A DNA stretch of 64,000 bases from Gaiellasilicea sp963761905 (GTDB lineage: Bacteria > Actinomycetota > Thermoleophilia > Gaiellales > Gaiellaceae). The translations under genes and the position numbers were made by a program. Where the stretch lies: positions 496,001-560,000 of the forward strand of contig CAVXIQ010000006.1 of the NCBI GenBank assembly GCA_963761905.1, written 5' to 3'. Below, one piece after another: positions 36,786-46,794 of the stretch (positions are counted from its first letter, which is position 1; every line of letters begins with the position of its first letter). The notes under the pieces were generated by a model. That model did not search any database and had not been told where the DNA came from. It worked only from the letters and a program-made list of their open reading frames with translations.

Positions 36786-38225
36786 GTGAATCGCAGGCTC
36801 GCAACGTTGCTCGTCTTGGCACTGGCGCTCGCCGCTCTCGGCGCGGGCTCGGGCAGCACTGCCGAGACGCCCACGGCATCGGCGAGCGCGTACGCGATCA
36901 GCGTCGTCGTGCCGGGTCAGGGCGGCGCGAGCGCGGGTGGAGCGTCGGCCCCAGGCGCTGCCGACACCTCCGTCGGCGACGCGTTCGCCTATCCCGCCGA
37001 CGGCTCGGTCGCACGCACGGGCGCGCTCTCGTCGAGCGCCTCAGCCCTGACGGATGCCGGCGCGGCCTCGTTCGCCGTGACGGATGTGCTCGGGATCAGC
37101 CTCTTCAACGGCGAGATCACGATCGACAGCGTCGCCGGTCGAGCTCGGGCCTCGACCTTCGCCGCCGACACGAGCGGGTCTGCCGTGTCGAACGTGGTCG
37201 CCCTGGGCCAGGCGGTTGGCGTGGCTCCGAACCAGCGCGTCGCGCTCGGCGACTGGGGCACGCTCGTCCTCCTCGAAGGCGGCGCCGAGCGCTCGGCGGG
37301 CGCGACCATCACCGGCCGCGCGTCGGTCACGGCGGTGCGGGTCTCGCTGAGTGCCGAGCATGCCGGCCTGCCGGCGGGAACCGAGATCCTGATCGGGCAC
37401 GCCGAGACCTCGATCGCAGCGCCTGCGCCGACGGCCGAGCCGACGACGACGACCACGGCGAAGCCACAACCCGCCAAGCCTCGTGCGACGCCGGGCCGAA
37501 CCGGCAAGGGCAACACGAAGCTGCCCAAGCCCCCCGAGCCGACCAAGGATCCGGTTCCCAAGGTGCGCACGCCGCCGACGGATATCTCCGCGCCGCTTTC
37601 TCCCGGTGGCTACGTCTTCCCGGTCTACGGGCCGTCGTCCTTCTCCGACACGTACGGCGCGGCTCGTGCCGTCGTGACGTGGCATCACGGTGCCGACATC
37701 TTCGCCCCTCTCGGAGCGCCGATCCTGGCGATCGCCGACGGCACCGTCTTCTCCGTGGGCTGGAACGACATCGGCGGCTACCGCTTCTGGTTGCGGGATC
37801 GTTCCGGCAACCAGTTCTACTACGCGCACCTCTCGGCGTTCTCGCCGCTCGCCGTGAACGGCAGAGAGGTGAAGGCCGGGCAGGTGATCGGATTCGTCGG
37901 CAACACCGGTGATGCCCAGGGCACCCCGTACCACCTCCATTTCGAGATCCACCCGGTCGCGCTGCTGCCGCTCGGCTACGACGGGGTCGTGAACCCCCAG
38001 GCCTACCTGACGGCGTGGCGGCGACTCGTCGACGTCTCGTTCGCCGCCGGTCGTGGCTGGGCGCCGCCCGTGCCCGCCTCGGCGACCGCGCCGCGGCCGG
38101 GAGCATTCCTCCTCGGCTCGACCGACATCTCGAGCGCCAGCGGCCTGGAGCCGGGGTCGCTCCAGCGGGCGCTCGTCGCCCCGGTCTCAGCCGAGGGCGA
38201 CGGCGCACTGCTTCGTTCGGGCTAG
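36786..38225 (+). CDS. secreted M23-family (LytM) peptidase
   Basis: A 479-residue exported protein. The GTG start gives VNRRLATLLVLALALAALGAG, a signal peptide, then a repetitive Ala/Ser/Gly-rich beta region and a Thr/Pro linker (TTTTTAKPQPAKPRA). From residue about 275 comes the M23 domain with the zinc ligands in WHHGADIFAPLG (first His site) and LHFEIHP (H-x-H). It probably cleaves peptidoglycan cross-bridges or acts as a regulator of such enzymes. It starts 68 bases after the zinc-type operator, so zinc control is possible. Confidence 0.85.
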   Translation: MNRRLATLLVLALALAALGAGSGSTAETPTASASAYAISVVVPGQGGASAGGASAPGAADTSVGDAFAYPADGSVARTGALSSSASALTDAGAASFAVTDVLGISLFNGEITIDSVAGRARASTFAADTSGSAVSNVVALGQAVGVAPNQRVALGDWGTLVLLEGGAERSAGATITGRASVTAVRVSLSAEHAGLPAGTEILIGHAETSIAAPAPTAEPTTTTTAKPQPAKPRATPGRTGKGNTKLPKPPEPTKDPVPKVRTPPTDISAPLSPGGYVFPVYGPSSFSDTYGAARAVVTWHHGADIFAPLGAPILAIADGTVFSVGWNDIGGYRFWLRDRSGNQFYYAHLSAFSPLAVNGREVKAGQVIGFVGNTGDAQGTPYHLHFEIHPVALLPLGYDGVVNPQAYLTAWRRLVDVSFAAGRGWAPPVPASATAPRPGAFLLGSTDISSASGLEPGSLQRALVAPVSAEGDGALLRSG

Positions 38226-38674
38226 GCGGCGGTGCCGGAGTTGCCCGAGGTCGTGCTCGAGTCGGACGACGAATAGCCGAAGTCGTTCGAGCTCTCGCCG
38301 GTGATCTTCTCCATGATCCAGGCGCGTGTGGCAGGGCCGGTGATCGGGTTGAAGAGAATCGCGGCCGCGATCCCGGCGAACAGGATGATCGTGTTCCGCG
38401 CGCCGTGATCCTTCTTCCCTTGAACTCGGTCGGCCGCCGACTTCAACTCTTCGATCGTCTTCCTCAGGTTGTCCTGGATGTCCTTGTCGGTCGCCACCCG
38501 CGTCGCGGCTGCCGTCAGGTTGTTGCGGCCGCCGAGCACGTCCGCGTAGACGTCCCTGGCCGCCATGAAGGCTTCCTTCAGGTTGCCGCGGAGATCCTCG
38601 TCGTGGAGCGCGCGATCGACGTACGGGCGCATCGTGTCGGCTGTGTCGTAGAGCCTGTCCTTGGTCTTGGCCAT
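38222..38674 (-). CDS. small YtxH-like membrane protein
   Basis: A 150-residue protein. The amphipathic N-terminal half is rich in Asp, Lys and Ala (DRALHDEDLRGNLKEAFMAAR), followed by a membrane segment TIILFAGIAAAILFNPITG and a Ser/Thr-rich tail. ATG 38674 gives MAKTKDRLYDTADTMRP. It is similar in style to YtxH or gas-vesicle-like stress proteins, but I cannot name a family firmly. Last gene on the minus strand after lon and hsp20. Confidence 0.65.
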   Translation of the reverse strand: MAKTKDRLYDTADTMRPYVDRALHDEDLRGNLKEAFMAARDVYADVLGGRNNLTAAATRVATDKDIQDNLRKTIEELKSAADRVQGKKDHGARNTIILFAGIAAAILFNPITGPATRAWIMEKITGESSNDFGYSSSDSSTTSGNSGTAA

Positions 38675-38745
38675 ATCTTGGTGTCCTTTCGGAGTCGTAG
38701 TCGCCGGCTCATTGTTGCCGTCAGGGGATGCTCCCAAACGGGAGG

Positions 38746-41197
38746 TCAGCGTGCAGGCGCCGCGGCCTGCCGCTCTCGCGAGGCAGTCCGCCGGCGGGAG
38801 GCAAGCGCATCCCCGGAAAAGGCATGCGCCAGCACGTCCTCGATCGAGTCGACGAGCACGAAGGAGAGCTGGTCGCGCGTCTCCTGCGGCAGCTCCTCCA
38901 GGTCTGGCTCGTTCTCGCGCGGCACGATCACCCGTTTCAGACCGGCCCGTTGTGCGGCGAGCACCTTCTCTCGTACGCCTCCGATCGGCAGCACCTGGCC
39001 GGTGAGCGTGATCTCGCCGGTCATGCCGACGTCCTCGGCCACGGGCTCGCCCCGAGCGAGCGAGGCGATCGCCGTCGCCATCGTGATCCCGGCCGATGGG
39101 CCGTCCTTCGGCACAGCGCCGGCCGGGACGTGGATGTGGATGTCGTGCTCCGCGAACCACTCCGGTTCGAGCCCGACGCGAGCGGCGTGCGAGCGTGTCC
39201 ACGAGAGCGCGGCATGCGCCGATTCCTGCATCACCTCGCCGAGCTGGCCGGTGATCTGCAGCCGTCCCTTCCCCGGAAACGCCGTCGCCTCGATGAACAG
39301 GACGTCGCCGCCGACGGCGGTGTAGGCGAGCCCTGTGGCGACGCCCGGGTCGGCCGTCCGCTTGCGGGCCTCGCCGGAGAAGCGGCGCGGGCCCAGCCAG
39401 TCGCGAACCTGCGCTTCGTCGATCTTGATCCTTCCCTTCTCGCCGCGCGCGACGAGGGTCGCGGCCTTGCGGAGGAGGGTCGCGATCTGGCGCTCGAGGT
39501 TCCGCACGCCCGCCTCGCGCGTGTACTCCGCGATCGTCAGCTTCAACGACTTGTCGCCGAGCGCGACCCGGGACTTGGTCAACCCGTGCTCCCGGAGCTG
39601 CTTCGGGACGAGGTAGCGCTTGGCGATCCCGAGCTTCTCGTCGTGGGTGTAGCCGGAGAGGTGGATCACGTCCATCCGGTCGAGCAGCGGACCCGGAATC
39701 GTGTCGAGCGTGTTCGCGGTGCAGATGAAGAGGATCTTCGAGAGATCGAACGGCAGATCGAGGTAGTGGTCGCGGAACGTCGAGTGCTGGTGCGGGTCGA
39801 GCACCTCGAGCATGGCCGACGCCGGATCGCCGCGAAAGGAGTCGGAGCCGAGCTTGTCGATCTCGTCGATCAGGAAAACGGGATTTCGCGACTCGGCGTC
39901 GCGCAACGCGCGGATGATCGTGCCCGGCATGGCGCCGATGTACGTGCGCCGGTGGCCCCGGATCTCGGCCTCGTCTCGAACGCCTCCAACCGAGATGCGG
40001 ACGAATCTCCGCCCGACGCTGCGCGCGATCGAATGGCCGAGCGAGGTCTTGCCGACGCCAGGCGGGCCGACGAAGCAGAGGATCGGGCCTGAGAGATCGT
40101 TCTTCAGCTTGGAGACGGCGAGGTACTCGATGATCCGCTCCTTGACCTTGTCGAGGTCGAAATGATCCTCGTCGAGGATCTCGCGCGCCCGGTCGAGATC
40201 GAGGTCGTCCTGGGTCGTCTCGTTCCAGGGCAGCGCCAGGATCCAGTCGAGATAGGTGCGGATCACCCCGTACTCGGCCGCCGCCGGCGGCAGCTTCTCG
40301 AGCCTGCCCGAGCTCCCGGTTCGTCGCCTTGAGCGCGTCGCCCTCGAGGCCCTTCGCCGCGATCTGCTCGCGGAGCTCGGCCACCTCGGCCTGGTGCTCG
40401 TCACCCTCGCCCAGCTCCTCCTGGATCGCCTTCAGCTGCTGGCGGAGGAAGTACTCGCGCTGGCCCTTCTCGATCTCCGAGGCCACCTGCGTCTGGATCT
40501 TCGTGCCGAGCTCGGAGACGTCGAGCTCGCGCTCGAGGATCACCGACACGGCGCGCAGCCGCTCGAGCACGTCCACCGTCTCGAGCAGCGCCTGACGCTC
40601 GCCGGTCTTCAACCGGAGCGTCGAGGCGACGAGATGGCAGAGCGCGCTCGGATCCTCGACGTTCGCCGCCGCGAGCTGCAGCTCCTCGGGCAGATACGGC
40701 GTCATTCCGATGATCCGCGCGAACTGCGCCTGGACGTTCCGGGTCAGCGCCTGGACGTCCGGTGAGTCGGGGATCGCGTCCTCGATCTCCTCGAGCTCGG
40801 CCACCAGGTACGGCTCGTCGGCAACCCGCTCTCGGAGCCGGACGCGTTGGAGGCCCTGCACGAGGATCCTCAGCGTCCCGTCGGGCACCTTGATCATCTT
40901 GTGGACGAGCGCTGCCGTGCCGACCTCGTAGAGGTCGTCCCAGCCGGGCTGCTCGGCCTCGGCGTTCCTGACGGTCACGAGCGCCAACATCCGCTCGCCT
41001 GCGACGACGTCGTCGATCAGCTTGATCGACCGCTCCTGACCGACGGCGAGCGGCGTCATCGACTCCGGGAAGATCACCGTCTCCTTCAGCGGCAGAACCG
41101 GGAGGCGCGAGGGCAGCGCGGGCATCGCGCTGACTTCGAGGAGGGCGTCGAGGGCCGCGGCTCCGCCCGAGGGCTCGGTGGCGTCGCTCTCGCTCAT
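38746..41197 (-). CDS. lon: ATP-dependent protease La (one frameshift)
   Basis: A Lon protease of about 816 residues. The N-terminal LON domain begins near PSRLPVLPLKETVIFPE. The AAA domain has Walker A in FVGPPGVGKTSLG and Walker B in PVFLIDEIDKLG. The C-terminal protease domain has the Ser in PKDGPSAGITMA and the Lys in GGVREKVLAAQRAG. The break near 40318 is fixed by removing one G in CTCGGGCAGG, giving TNRELGRLEKLPPAAAEY. ATG 41197 overlaps the hsp20 stop, so both are probably induced together by heat or misfolding stress. Confidence 0.93.
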
Positions 41198-41631
41198 CCG
41201 CTCATCCGAACCACGATCGCGACCGGCTGAATCCGCGCAGGGCGTTCCGCGATCGGCAGCCTGATCGTCAGCAGGCCGCGCTCGTAGCCGGCGCTGGCTC
41301 CAGTGACGTCGACGTCCTCGGTGAGCTGGATCGTCCGCTGGAACGGTCCATATTCGATCTCGACCTGCTGATAGACCTGTCCCTCGCTGCGAGGTCGCGG
41401 ACGCGCTCCCGCAATCGTGAGCGAGCGATCCTCGACGGCGACCCGAACGGTCTCCGGGTCGACTCCCGGCAGCTCGACGACGATCGTCAGCTCGTGCGGG
41501 TCGTCGGTATGGAAGCAGTCGACGGCCGGCCGGAAGCCGTGTCGCGTCCCCGCGAAGCGGGGCACCTGCCAGAGGTCGGCGAAGAGTTCCTCGATCTCCT
41601 CCTGCAGGCGGTCGATGTCGCGCCGCGCCAT
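41194..41631 (-). CDS. Hsp20/alpha-crystallin family small heat-shock protein
   Basis: A 145-residue holdase chaperone. The alpha-crystallin domain covers residues 45-135, with ELTIVVELPGVDPETVRVAVEDRSLTIAG and the final GLLTIRLPIAE. The stop overlaps the lon ATG (ATGA). Co-transcription with lon links substrate holding with degradation. The promoter should lie between 41632 and 41668. Confidence 0.9.
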   Translation of the reverse strand: MARRDIDRLQEEIEELFADLWQVPRFAGTRHGFRPAVDCFHTDDPHELTIVVELPGVDPETVRVAVEDRSLTIAGARPRPRSEGQVYQQVEIEYGPFQRTIQLTEDVDVTGASAGYERGLLTIRLPIAERPARIQPVAIVVRMSG

Positions 41632-41668
41632 GCCACGGCAGCCTACCCCTCGACATAGGATTCGACGC

Positions 41669-41815
41669 GTGGCGCCGATTCGACGAATCCTCCGGCTGCT
41701 CGCGGCGGGACTCGCGTTCGGCGTCTACGTCTGGTACGCGGCCGTGGGGCACGCCCCGACGGTGAAGCGACGCAAGGCGGCGAGACGGGCCCGGAGAAGG
41801 TCGCCCAGCGGGTAG
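41669..41815 (+). CDS. small single-pass membrane protein
   Basis: A 48-residue protein from GTG 41669. One membrane helix (ILRLLAAGLAFGVYVWYAAV) is followed by a strongly basic tail. It lies 13 bases before the MMPL gene on the same strand and may be a small partner of it. I do not recognise a family, and its coding status rests on the membrane helix and the context. Confidence 0.45.
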   Translation: MAPIRRILRLLAAGLAFGVYVWYAAVGHAPTVKRRKAARRARRRSPSG

Positions 41816-41828
41816 TACTTCGCGCGGG

Positions 41829-44063
41829 ATGGAGGGCTGGACGAGATTCGTGTTGCGGCATCGCTGGCTCTTCGTTGGGCTGTGGGCGGCGGTGCTGGTG
41901 ACCGGAGGCGTGCTCAGCTCGGGCCTGAGCAAGCTGCTCTCGAACGAGTTCACCACCCCCGGAACGGACTCGGAGGAGGTTCGCTCCGTGCTCGCGGAGC
42001 GGTTCGGCCAGCGCGACGACGGCTCGTTTCTCGTCGTCTTCCAGGTGGACGACGCAACGGATCCGGAGACGAGGGCCGCACTCGAAGCGGCGCTCGTGCG
42101 TGGCGCGGCGGCCGTCGAAGGCGGCCGAGCAGGACCTCTCCAGACGGCGGGTCGCGACGTCATCTTCGGCACGATCGGCTCGCCGCTCGAGCTCACGGAG
42201 GCGAAGAAGGCGACGGCCGGCGTTCGCGAGGCGATCGGCCGGCCCCGCGGCGCGGAGGCGTTCGTGAGCGGGACGCCGGCGATCCAGGCCGATCTCGACC
42301 CGATCTTCGAGGAGGACCTGCTCAAGGGCGAGGCGATCGCGCTTCCGATCGCCCTGCTCGTGCTGCTCGCCGTCTTCGGGCTCTCGTTCGCCGTCCTGAT
42401 GCCGTTCATCGTCGCCGCCTCGACGATCATGGCGACGCTCGGGATCGTCTGGATCGTCGCGCACTACATGACGATGGCGATCTACGTCACGAACCTCGTC
42501 CAGCTGATCGGGCTCGGGATCGCGATCGACTACTCGCTCCTGATCGTCTACCGCTACAGGGAAGAGCTCGAGCGCGGCGACTCGAAGGACGAAGCGGTGG
42601 TGCGGACGATGGAGACCGCCGGCCGGGCGGTCGTCTTCTCGGGCGTGACGGTCGCGATCGGCCTGGCGCTGCTGCTCTTCATGCCGCTCCCCTTCATGGT
42701 GTCGATGGGAGTGGGCGGCTTCCTGATCCCGCTGCTGTCGATCGTCGCGGCGATAACGCTCCAGCCCGCGCTCCTGTCGCTCTTCGGGCGGCGCGGGACG
42801 AGGCGGGTGCACGTCGCCGACTTCCTCCGCAGCCGGCTGCGCCTGCCGGTGCCTCGCTTCGCCGGCACGGCCGATGCCGAGCAGGGGCTCTGGGCTCGGC
42901 TCGCGCGGTCGATCATGCGCCGGCCGCTTCTCTACCTCGCCGCCGGAGCGACGGCGCTCCTCGCCGTGGCCGCACCGGTGCTCGATCTCCAGCTGACGCC
43001 GGGCTCCGCGTCTGGCACGCCTCAGTCGCCGGAATCGATCCGGGGCTTCAACGTCCTCCGCGAGGCCGTCGGGCCCGGCGCGCTCGCCCCGACCCAGATC
43101 CTCGTCGACTCCGGCCGGGCGAACGGGATCCGCGCGCCGGCGATCCAGAACGGGATCGACGAGCTGATCGCCTCCGTGCGCCGCGATCCGGAGGTCGTGC
43201 GCGTCGACTTCGCCGCCGGGCCGCCGTACGTGGCGCCTCCCTACGTCGACGCAACCGGCCGGTACGCCTATCTCAGCGTCGCCGGCAGACACGAATACGG
43301 CGCTCTCGCGGCTCAGGACTTCGCCCGCCGGCTTCGCGAGAAGCTGATCCCCGCGGTCGGCTTCCCGGAAGGCGCGACGGTGCTCGCCGGCGGCGGCCCG
43401 CCGCAGGGGATCGATTTCATCGACAGCGCCTACGGCGCGTTCCCCTGGCTCGTGCTCGCGGTGCTGCTCCTCACCTACCTCACCCTGATGCGAGCCTTCC
43501 GCTCGCTGCTGCTCCCGCTGAAGGCAGTCGTGCTCAACCTGCTCGCGATCGCCGCGACCTACGGGCTGATCGTGATCGTCTTCAAGTACGGGATCGGGGC
43601 GGAGCTCCTCGGGCTCTACCAGCTCGACCAGGTGGAGGCATGGATCCCGATCTTCCTCTTCGCGATGCTCTTCGGGCTCTCGATGGACTACGAGGTCTTT
43701 TTGGTCTCGCGGATGCGCGAGTTCTGGGACGCGGGGGAGACGAACGAGGAGGCGGTCGCCCACGGGCTCGAGCGAACCGGCCGGATCGTGACGGCGGCGG
43801 CGATCGTGATGGTCGCGGCCTTCTCCGGCTTCGCCGCAGGCTCGATCGTCGGGCTGCAGCAGTTCGGGCTCGGGCTCGCGATCGCGATCTTCATCGACGC
43901 GACCCTGATCAGGGCCGTGCTCGTGCCTGCATTGATGCGGCTCTTCGGCCGCTACAACTGGTGGCTGCCCGAGAGCGTCGCGCGCCTGATCCGGGTCGCG
44001 CCGTCTCCGCTGGCAACGCAAAGAGCGTCAAGTCCAGGGAAAAAGCCCTTAACGGAATCCTGA
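41829..44063 (+). CDS. MMPL-family (RND) transporter
   Basis: A 744-residue integral membrane protein with two repeats, each with a large extracellular loop after the first helix and then five membrane segments. GLGIAIDYSLLIVYRYREEL in the first half and FGLSMDYEVFLVSRMREF in the second are the MMPL Asp-Tyr pairs that carry protons. The length matches the family. It exports lipids or hydrophobic compounds across the membrane. The last 25 residues (from about VAPSPLATQRASS) look poorly conserved and may not be essential. Confidence 0.9.
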   Translation: MEGWTRFVLRHRWLFVGLWAAVLVTGGVLSSGLSKLLSNEFTTPGTDSEEVRSVLAERFGQRDDGSFLVVFQVDDATDPETRAALEAALVRGAAAVEGGRAGPLQTAGRDVIFGTIGSPLELTEAKKATAGVREAIGRPRGAEAFVSGTPAIQADLDPIFEEDLLKGEAIALPIALLVLLAVFGLSFAVLMPFIVAASTIMATLGIVWIVAHYMTMAIYVTNLVQLIGLGIAIDYSLLIVYRYREELERGDSKDEAVVRTMETAGRAVVFSGVTVAIGLALLLFMPLPFMVSMGVGGFLIPLLSIVAAITLQPALLSLFGRRGTRRVHVADFLRSRLRLPVPRFAGTADAEQGLWARLARSIMRRPLLYLAAGATALLAVAAPVLDLQLTPGSASGTPQSPESIRGFNVLREAVGPGALAPTQILVDSGRANGIRAPAIQNGIDELIASVRRDPEVVRVDFAAGPPYVAPPYVDATGRYAYLSVAGRHEYGALAAQDFARRLREKLIPAVGFPEGATVLAGGGPPQGIDFIDSAYGAFPWLVLAVLLLTYLTLMRAFRSLLLPLKAVVLNLLAIAATYGLIVIVFKYGIGAELLGLYQLDQVEAWIPIFLFAMLFGLSMDYEVFLVSRMREFWDAGETNEEAVAHGLERTGRIVTAAAIVMVAAFSGFAAGSIVGLQQFGLGLAIAIFIDATLIRAVLVPALMRLFGRYNWWLPESVARLIRVAPSPLATQRASSPGKKPLTES

Positions 44064-44100
44064 TGTGTGGCGTGTCGGAGCGCCGGGGACACCGACCCTC

Positions 44101-45339
44101 ATGCGCCGGTTGCTCCCGCTCGCGATTTTCTGCGCCCTGATCTGCTTCGAGGCTCCCGCCGCCGGTGCGGCCGGCGGCGTCCGGTTCGGGATCCAGGACG
44201 ACGCGTGGCTCGCGCATGGCCCCGGCTCGCTCGAGAGCAGGCTCGACCGACTCGAGAGCCTCGGCGTCGACGTCGTCCGCTTCAACCTGCACTGGAACGA
44301 GATCGAGACGACTCGCGGATCGCCGGACTGGGCTTCGAGCGATGCCGTCCTCGAGGGGCTGCGCGCGCGGAAGATCGGCGCCCTCGTCGGCCTCGTGGGC
44401 TCGCCGCGCTGGGCGAACGGTGGTCGTGCTCCCAACTACGCGCCGGCAGCGGCGAGCTTCGCGGAGTTCGCAGGCGCGGCCGCCGCCCGCTACTCGTGGG
44501 TGCGCCAGTGGCTCGTCTGGAACGAGCCGAATCAGGCCCGCTGGCTGAAGCCGACGACGCCGGCCGTCTACGTCCGCTCGCTGCTCAACCCCGCCTACGC
44601 TGCGATTCACGCGGCGAGCCCGCAGTCGAAGGTCGGCGGCGGCGTCACCGCTCCGCGCGCGGGCTCGGCGGGCGTCTCGCCGGTGCAGTGGATCCGAGGG
44701 ATGCGCGCGGCGGGCGCGCGGCTCGATGCGTACGCCCACCATCCGTATCCGGGCCGGCCGACGGATAGCCCATTCAGCGGCGGTTGCAGGCAGGCGGGGT
44801 GCGAGACGATCACGATGGCCACCATCGAGCGGTTGCTCGCAGAGGTGAAGCGGGCGTTCGGCGCCAAGCGGATCTGGCTGACCGAGTACGCGTACCAGAC
44901 GGGCCCGGGCGGCGTCTCGCAGCAGCGGCAGGCGGAGCTGCTGGGCCAGGCTGCCCTCCGCGTCTTCCAGGTGCCGAGGGTCGACCTCCTGATCCACTAC
45001 CTCGTTGCGGACGAGCCGACGAGCGGACGCTTTCAGAGCGGTCTCTTCTCGCCAACCGGCACGCCGAAGCTCGCTTCGCTCGCGTTTCCGCTGCCGCTCG
45101 TGCAGGCGGGGAGGAACGGCGACAGGGTGGTGCTCTGGGGGCAGGTACGTCCGGGAGCGGGCGCGCAGAGCTACCGCGTGGAGGTGCGCACCGGCGGGGT
45201 GTGGCGGTTCGTCGGCGGCACGCGGCGGACGGACGCCAGGGGCTATCTGACGATCGCGGTTCCCGCCGCGCGAGGCTCGCTCGTACGAACGGTCGCGAGT
45301 CGAGACGGCAGCAACGGCGCGGCGCTCTTCGTTCGCTAG
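44101..45339 (+). CDS. secreted glycoside hydrolase-like protein (GH-A clan fold)
   Basis: A 412-residue protein with signal peptide MRRLLPLAIFCALICFEAPAAG. The TIM-barrel pieces are VVRFNLHWNEIET and VRQWLVWNEPNQARWL, with the probable acid/base Glu142, and IWLTEYAYQTGPGG with the probable nucleophile Glu262. These resemble family 5 or 39 glycosidases. A C-terminal beta domain of about 75 residues follows (RVVLWGQVRPGAGAQSYRVEV). It likely hydrolyses a beta-linked polysaccharide or its own surface sugar, in line with the rhamnose genes downstream. Confidence 0.75.
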   Translation: MRRLLPLAIFCALICFEAPAAGAAGGVRFGIQDDAWLAHGPGSLESRLDRLESLGVDVVRFNLHWNEIETTRGSPDWASSDAVLEGLRARKIGALVGLVGSPRWANGGRAPNYAPAAASFAEFAGAAAARYSWVRQWLVWNEPNQARWLKPTTPAVYVRSLLNPAYAAIHAASPQSKVGGGVTAPRAGSAGVSPVQWIRGMRAAGARLDAYAHHPYPGRPTDSPFSGGCRQAGCETITMATIERLLAEVKRAFGAKRIWLTEYAYQTGPGGVSQQRQAELLGQAALRVFQVPRVDLLIHYLVADEPTSGRFQSGLFSPTGTPKLASLAFPLPLVQAGRNGDRVVLWGQVRPGAGAQSYRVEVRTGGVWRFVGGTRRTDARGYLTIAVPAARGSLVRTVASRDGSNGAALFVR

Positions 45340-45349
45340 CTTCATAGGC

Positions 45350-46012
45350 GTGCACACGCCCCCTGAGCTGCGCGGCGGCTTCGCGACGCGGCTCATGTCG
45401 ATCGTGTTCGGGCTCTTCCTGTGCGCGGTGGGAATCGTGCTCTTTCTCGAGTCCGAGCTCGGCCTCCCGCCGTGGGACGTCCTCCACCAAGGCCTCGCCG
45501 AGCAGCTCGACGTCTCGTTCGGCGTCGCAAACCTGATCGTGTCCGCGGTGGTCCTTCTGCTCGCGTGGGCGTTGCGGGCCCGGATCGGCCTCGGCACGCT
45601 CCTGAACGCGCTGCTCGTCGGCAGCTTCGTGATCGTGCTCTCGGCGCTCGACGGGATCGCGGCGCTCTCCGACGAGGGGCTGCCGGTCCGGATCGCTCTG
45701 CTCCCGCTCGCGCTCGCCGCTTTCGGGGCCGGCTCCGCGTTCTACATCGCGCCGAGCATGGGCGCCGGCCCGCGCGACTCGCTGATGCTCGTGGCCTCCC
45801 GGCGGCTCGGCCTGCGGATCGGATCGGCGCGGGCCGTGATCGAGATCCTCGCTCTCGCGGTCGGCTTCGCGCTCGGCGGGACGGCGGGGATCGGCACGCT
45901 CGTCTTCGCGCTCGGGATCGGGCCGGCGGTCGAGCTCTCGTTCTGGCTGCTCGAGCGGACGCCCCTCGCCAATCCCGCAGCAGCTAGTCCCGCAGTAGCA
46001 TCGCCGTCGTGA
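45350..46012 (+). CDS. YczE/YitT-like integral membrane protein
   Basis: A 220-residue protein with five to six membrane segments. GLPPWDVLHQGLAEQLDVSFG and APSMGAGPRDSLMLV are typical of the YczE (COG2364) group, whose function is unknown. GTG 45350 is 10 bases after the glycosidase stop, and its own stop overlaps the rmlA GTG (GTGA). The position in a sugar operon is a weak hint of a transport role. Confidence 0.8.
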   Translation: MHTPPELRGGFATRLMSIVFGLFLCAVGIVLFLESELGLPPWDVLHQGLAEQLDVSFGVANLIVSAVVLLLAWALRARIGLGTLLNALLVGSFVIVLSALDGIAALSDEGLPVRIALLPLALAAFGAGSAFYIAPSMGAGPRDSLMLVASRRLGLRIGSARAVIEILALAVGFALGGTAGIGTLVFALGIGPAVELSFWLLERTPLANPAAASPAVASPS

Positions 46013-46794
46013 GCGTCAAAGGACTGATCGCCGCGGGCGGCGAGGCGACGCGGCTCGGCGAGCTGACGCGCGTGGTGAACAAGCACCTGCTCCCGGTCGG
46101 GGGCTGGCCGATGATCTATTACCCGCTCCAGCTGCTCCAGCTCGCCGGGGTGCACGACGTCCTCGTCGTCACCGGCCAGGGGCATGCGGGCCAGGTGATC
46201 GACCTGCTCGGGAACGGGCGGATGCCGCAGCGGGGCTCGAGCGAGCCGCTCTTCGACCTCGATCTCACCTACAAGGTGCAGGTCGAGCCGGGAGGGATCG
46301 CCCAGGTCGTCGGCATGGCAGAGAGCTTCGCCGGGACCGACAAGCTGATCGTCTGCCTCGGCGACAACATCTTCGAGTACGCCGAGGTCGCCGCGCTCCG
46401 CGCGTTCGTGGACGGAGACGACGATGCGGCGGTCTTCGTCAAGGAGGTGCCCGATCCGGAGCGCTTCGGCGTCGTCGTCTACGGCGACGATGGACGCGTG
46501 ACGGACGTCGTCGAGAAGGCGGGCGTCGTCGACACCCGCTACGACGCCCCTCCGTCGAGCGATGCCGTGGTCGGGCTCTACTGCTACGACGGCGGCGTCT
46601 TCGACCTGATCCGCGACCTGCGGCCGTCGTCCCGCGGGGAGCTCGAGATCACGGACGTGAACCGGCATTACGCCGAGCGCGGAACCCTGGCTGCCCATCG
46701 CGTCACGGGCTGGTGGGAGGACGCCGGGACCCAGGAGTCGCTCCCCGAGATCGGCGCCTTGATCGCCCGGACCGGCGTCAACAAGGTCGCATGA
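46009..46794 (+). CDS. rmlA: glucose-1-phosphate thymidylyltransferase
   Basis: A 261-residue nucleotidyltransferase. The N-terminal IAAGGEATRLGELTRVVNKHLLPV is the pyrophosphorylase motif in a variant form (GGEATRL instead of GGSGTRL). IVCLGDNIFEY carries the Asp that binds Mg2+, and TGWWEDAGTQESL lies near the end. It makes dTDP-glucose, the first step of dTDP-L-rhamnose synthesis. It is a short type close to RmlA-like enzymes. GTG start and stop both overlap neighbours. Confidence 0.88.
   Translation: MSVKGLIAAGGEATRLGELTRVVNKHLLPVGGWPMIYYPLQLLQLAGVHDVLVVTGQGHAGQVIDLLGNGRMPQRGSSEPLFDLDLTYKVQVEPGGIAQVVGMAESFAGTDKLIVCLGDNIFEYAEVAALRAFVDGDDDAAVFVKEVPDPERFGVVVYGDDGRVTDVVEKAGVVDTRYDAPPSSDAVVGLYCYDGGVFDLIRDLRPSSRGELEITDVNRHYAERGTLAAHRVTGWWEDAGTQESLPEIGALIARTGVNKVA

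Noticed and set aside
41643..44021. A long minus-strand frame opposite the MMPL gene
   Set aside because: The MMPL transporter on the plus strand has full-length family features; the antisense product is an Arg/Asp/His-rich low-complexity chain.
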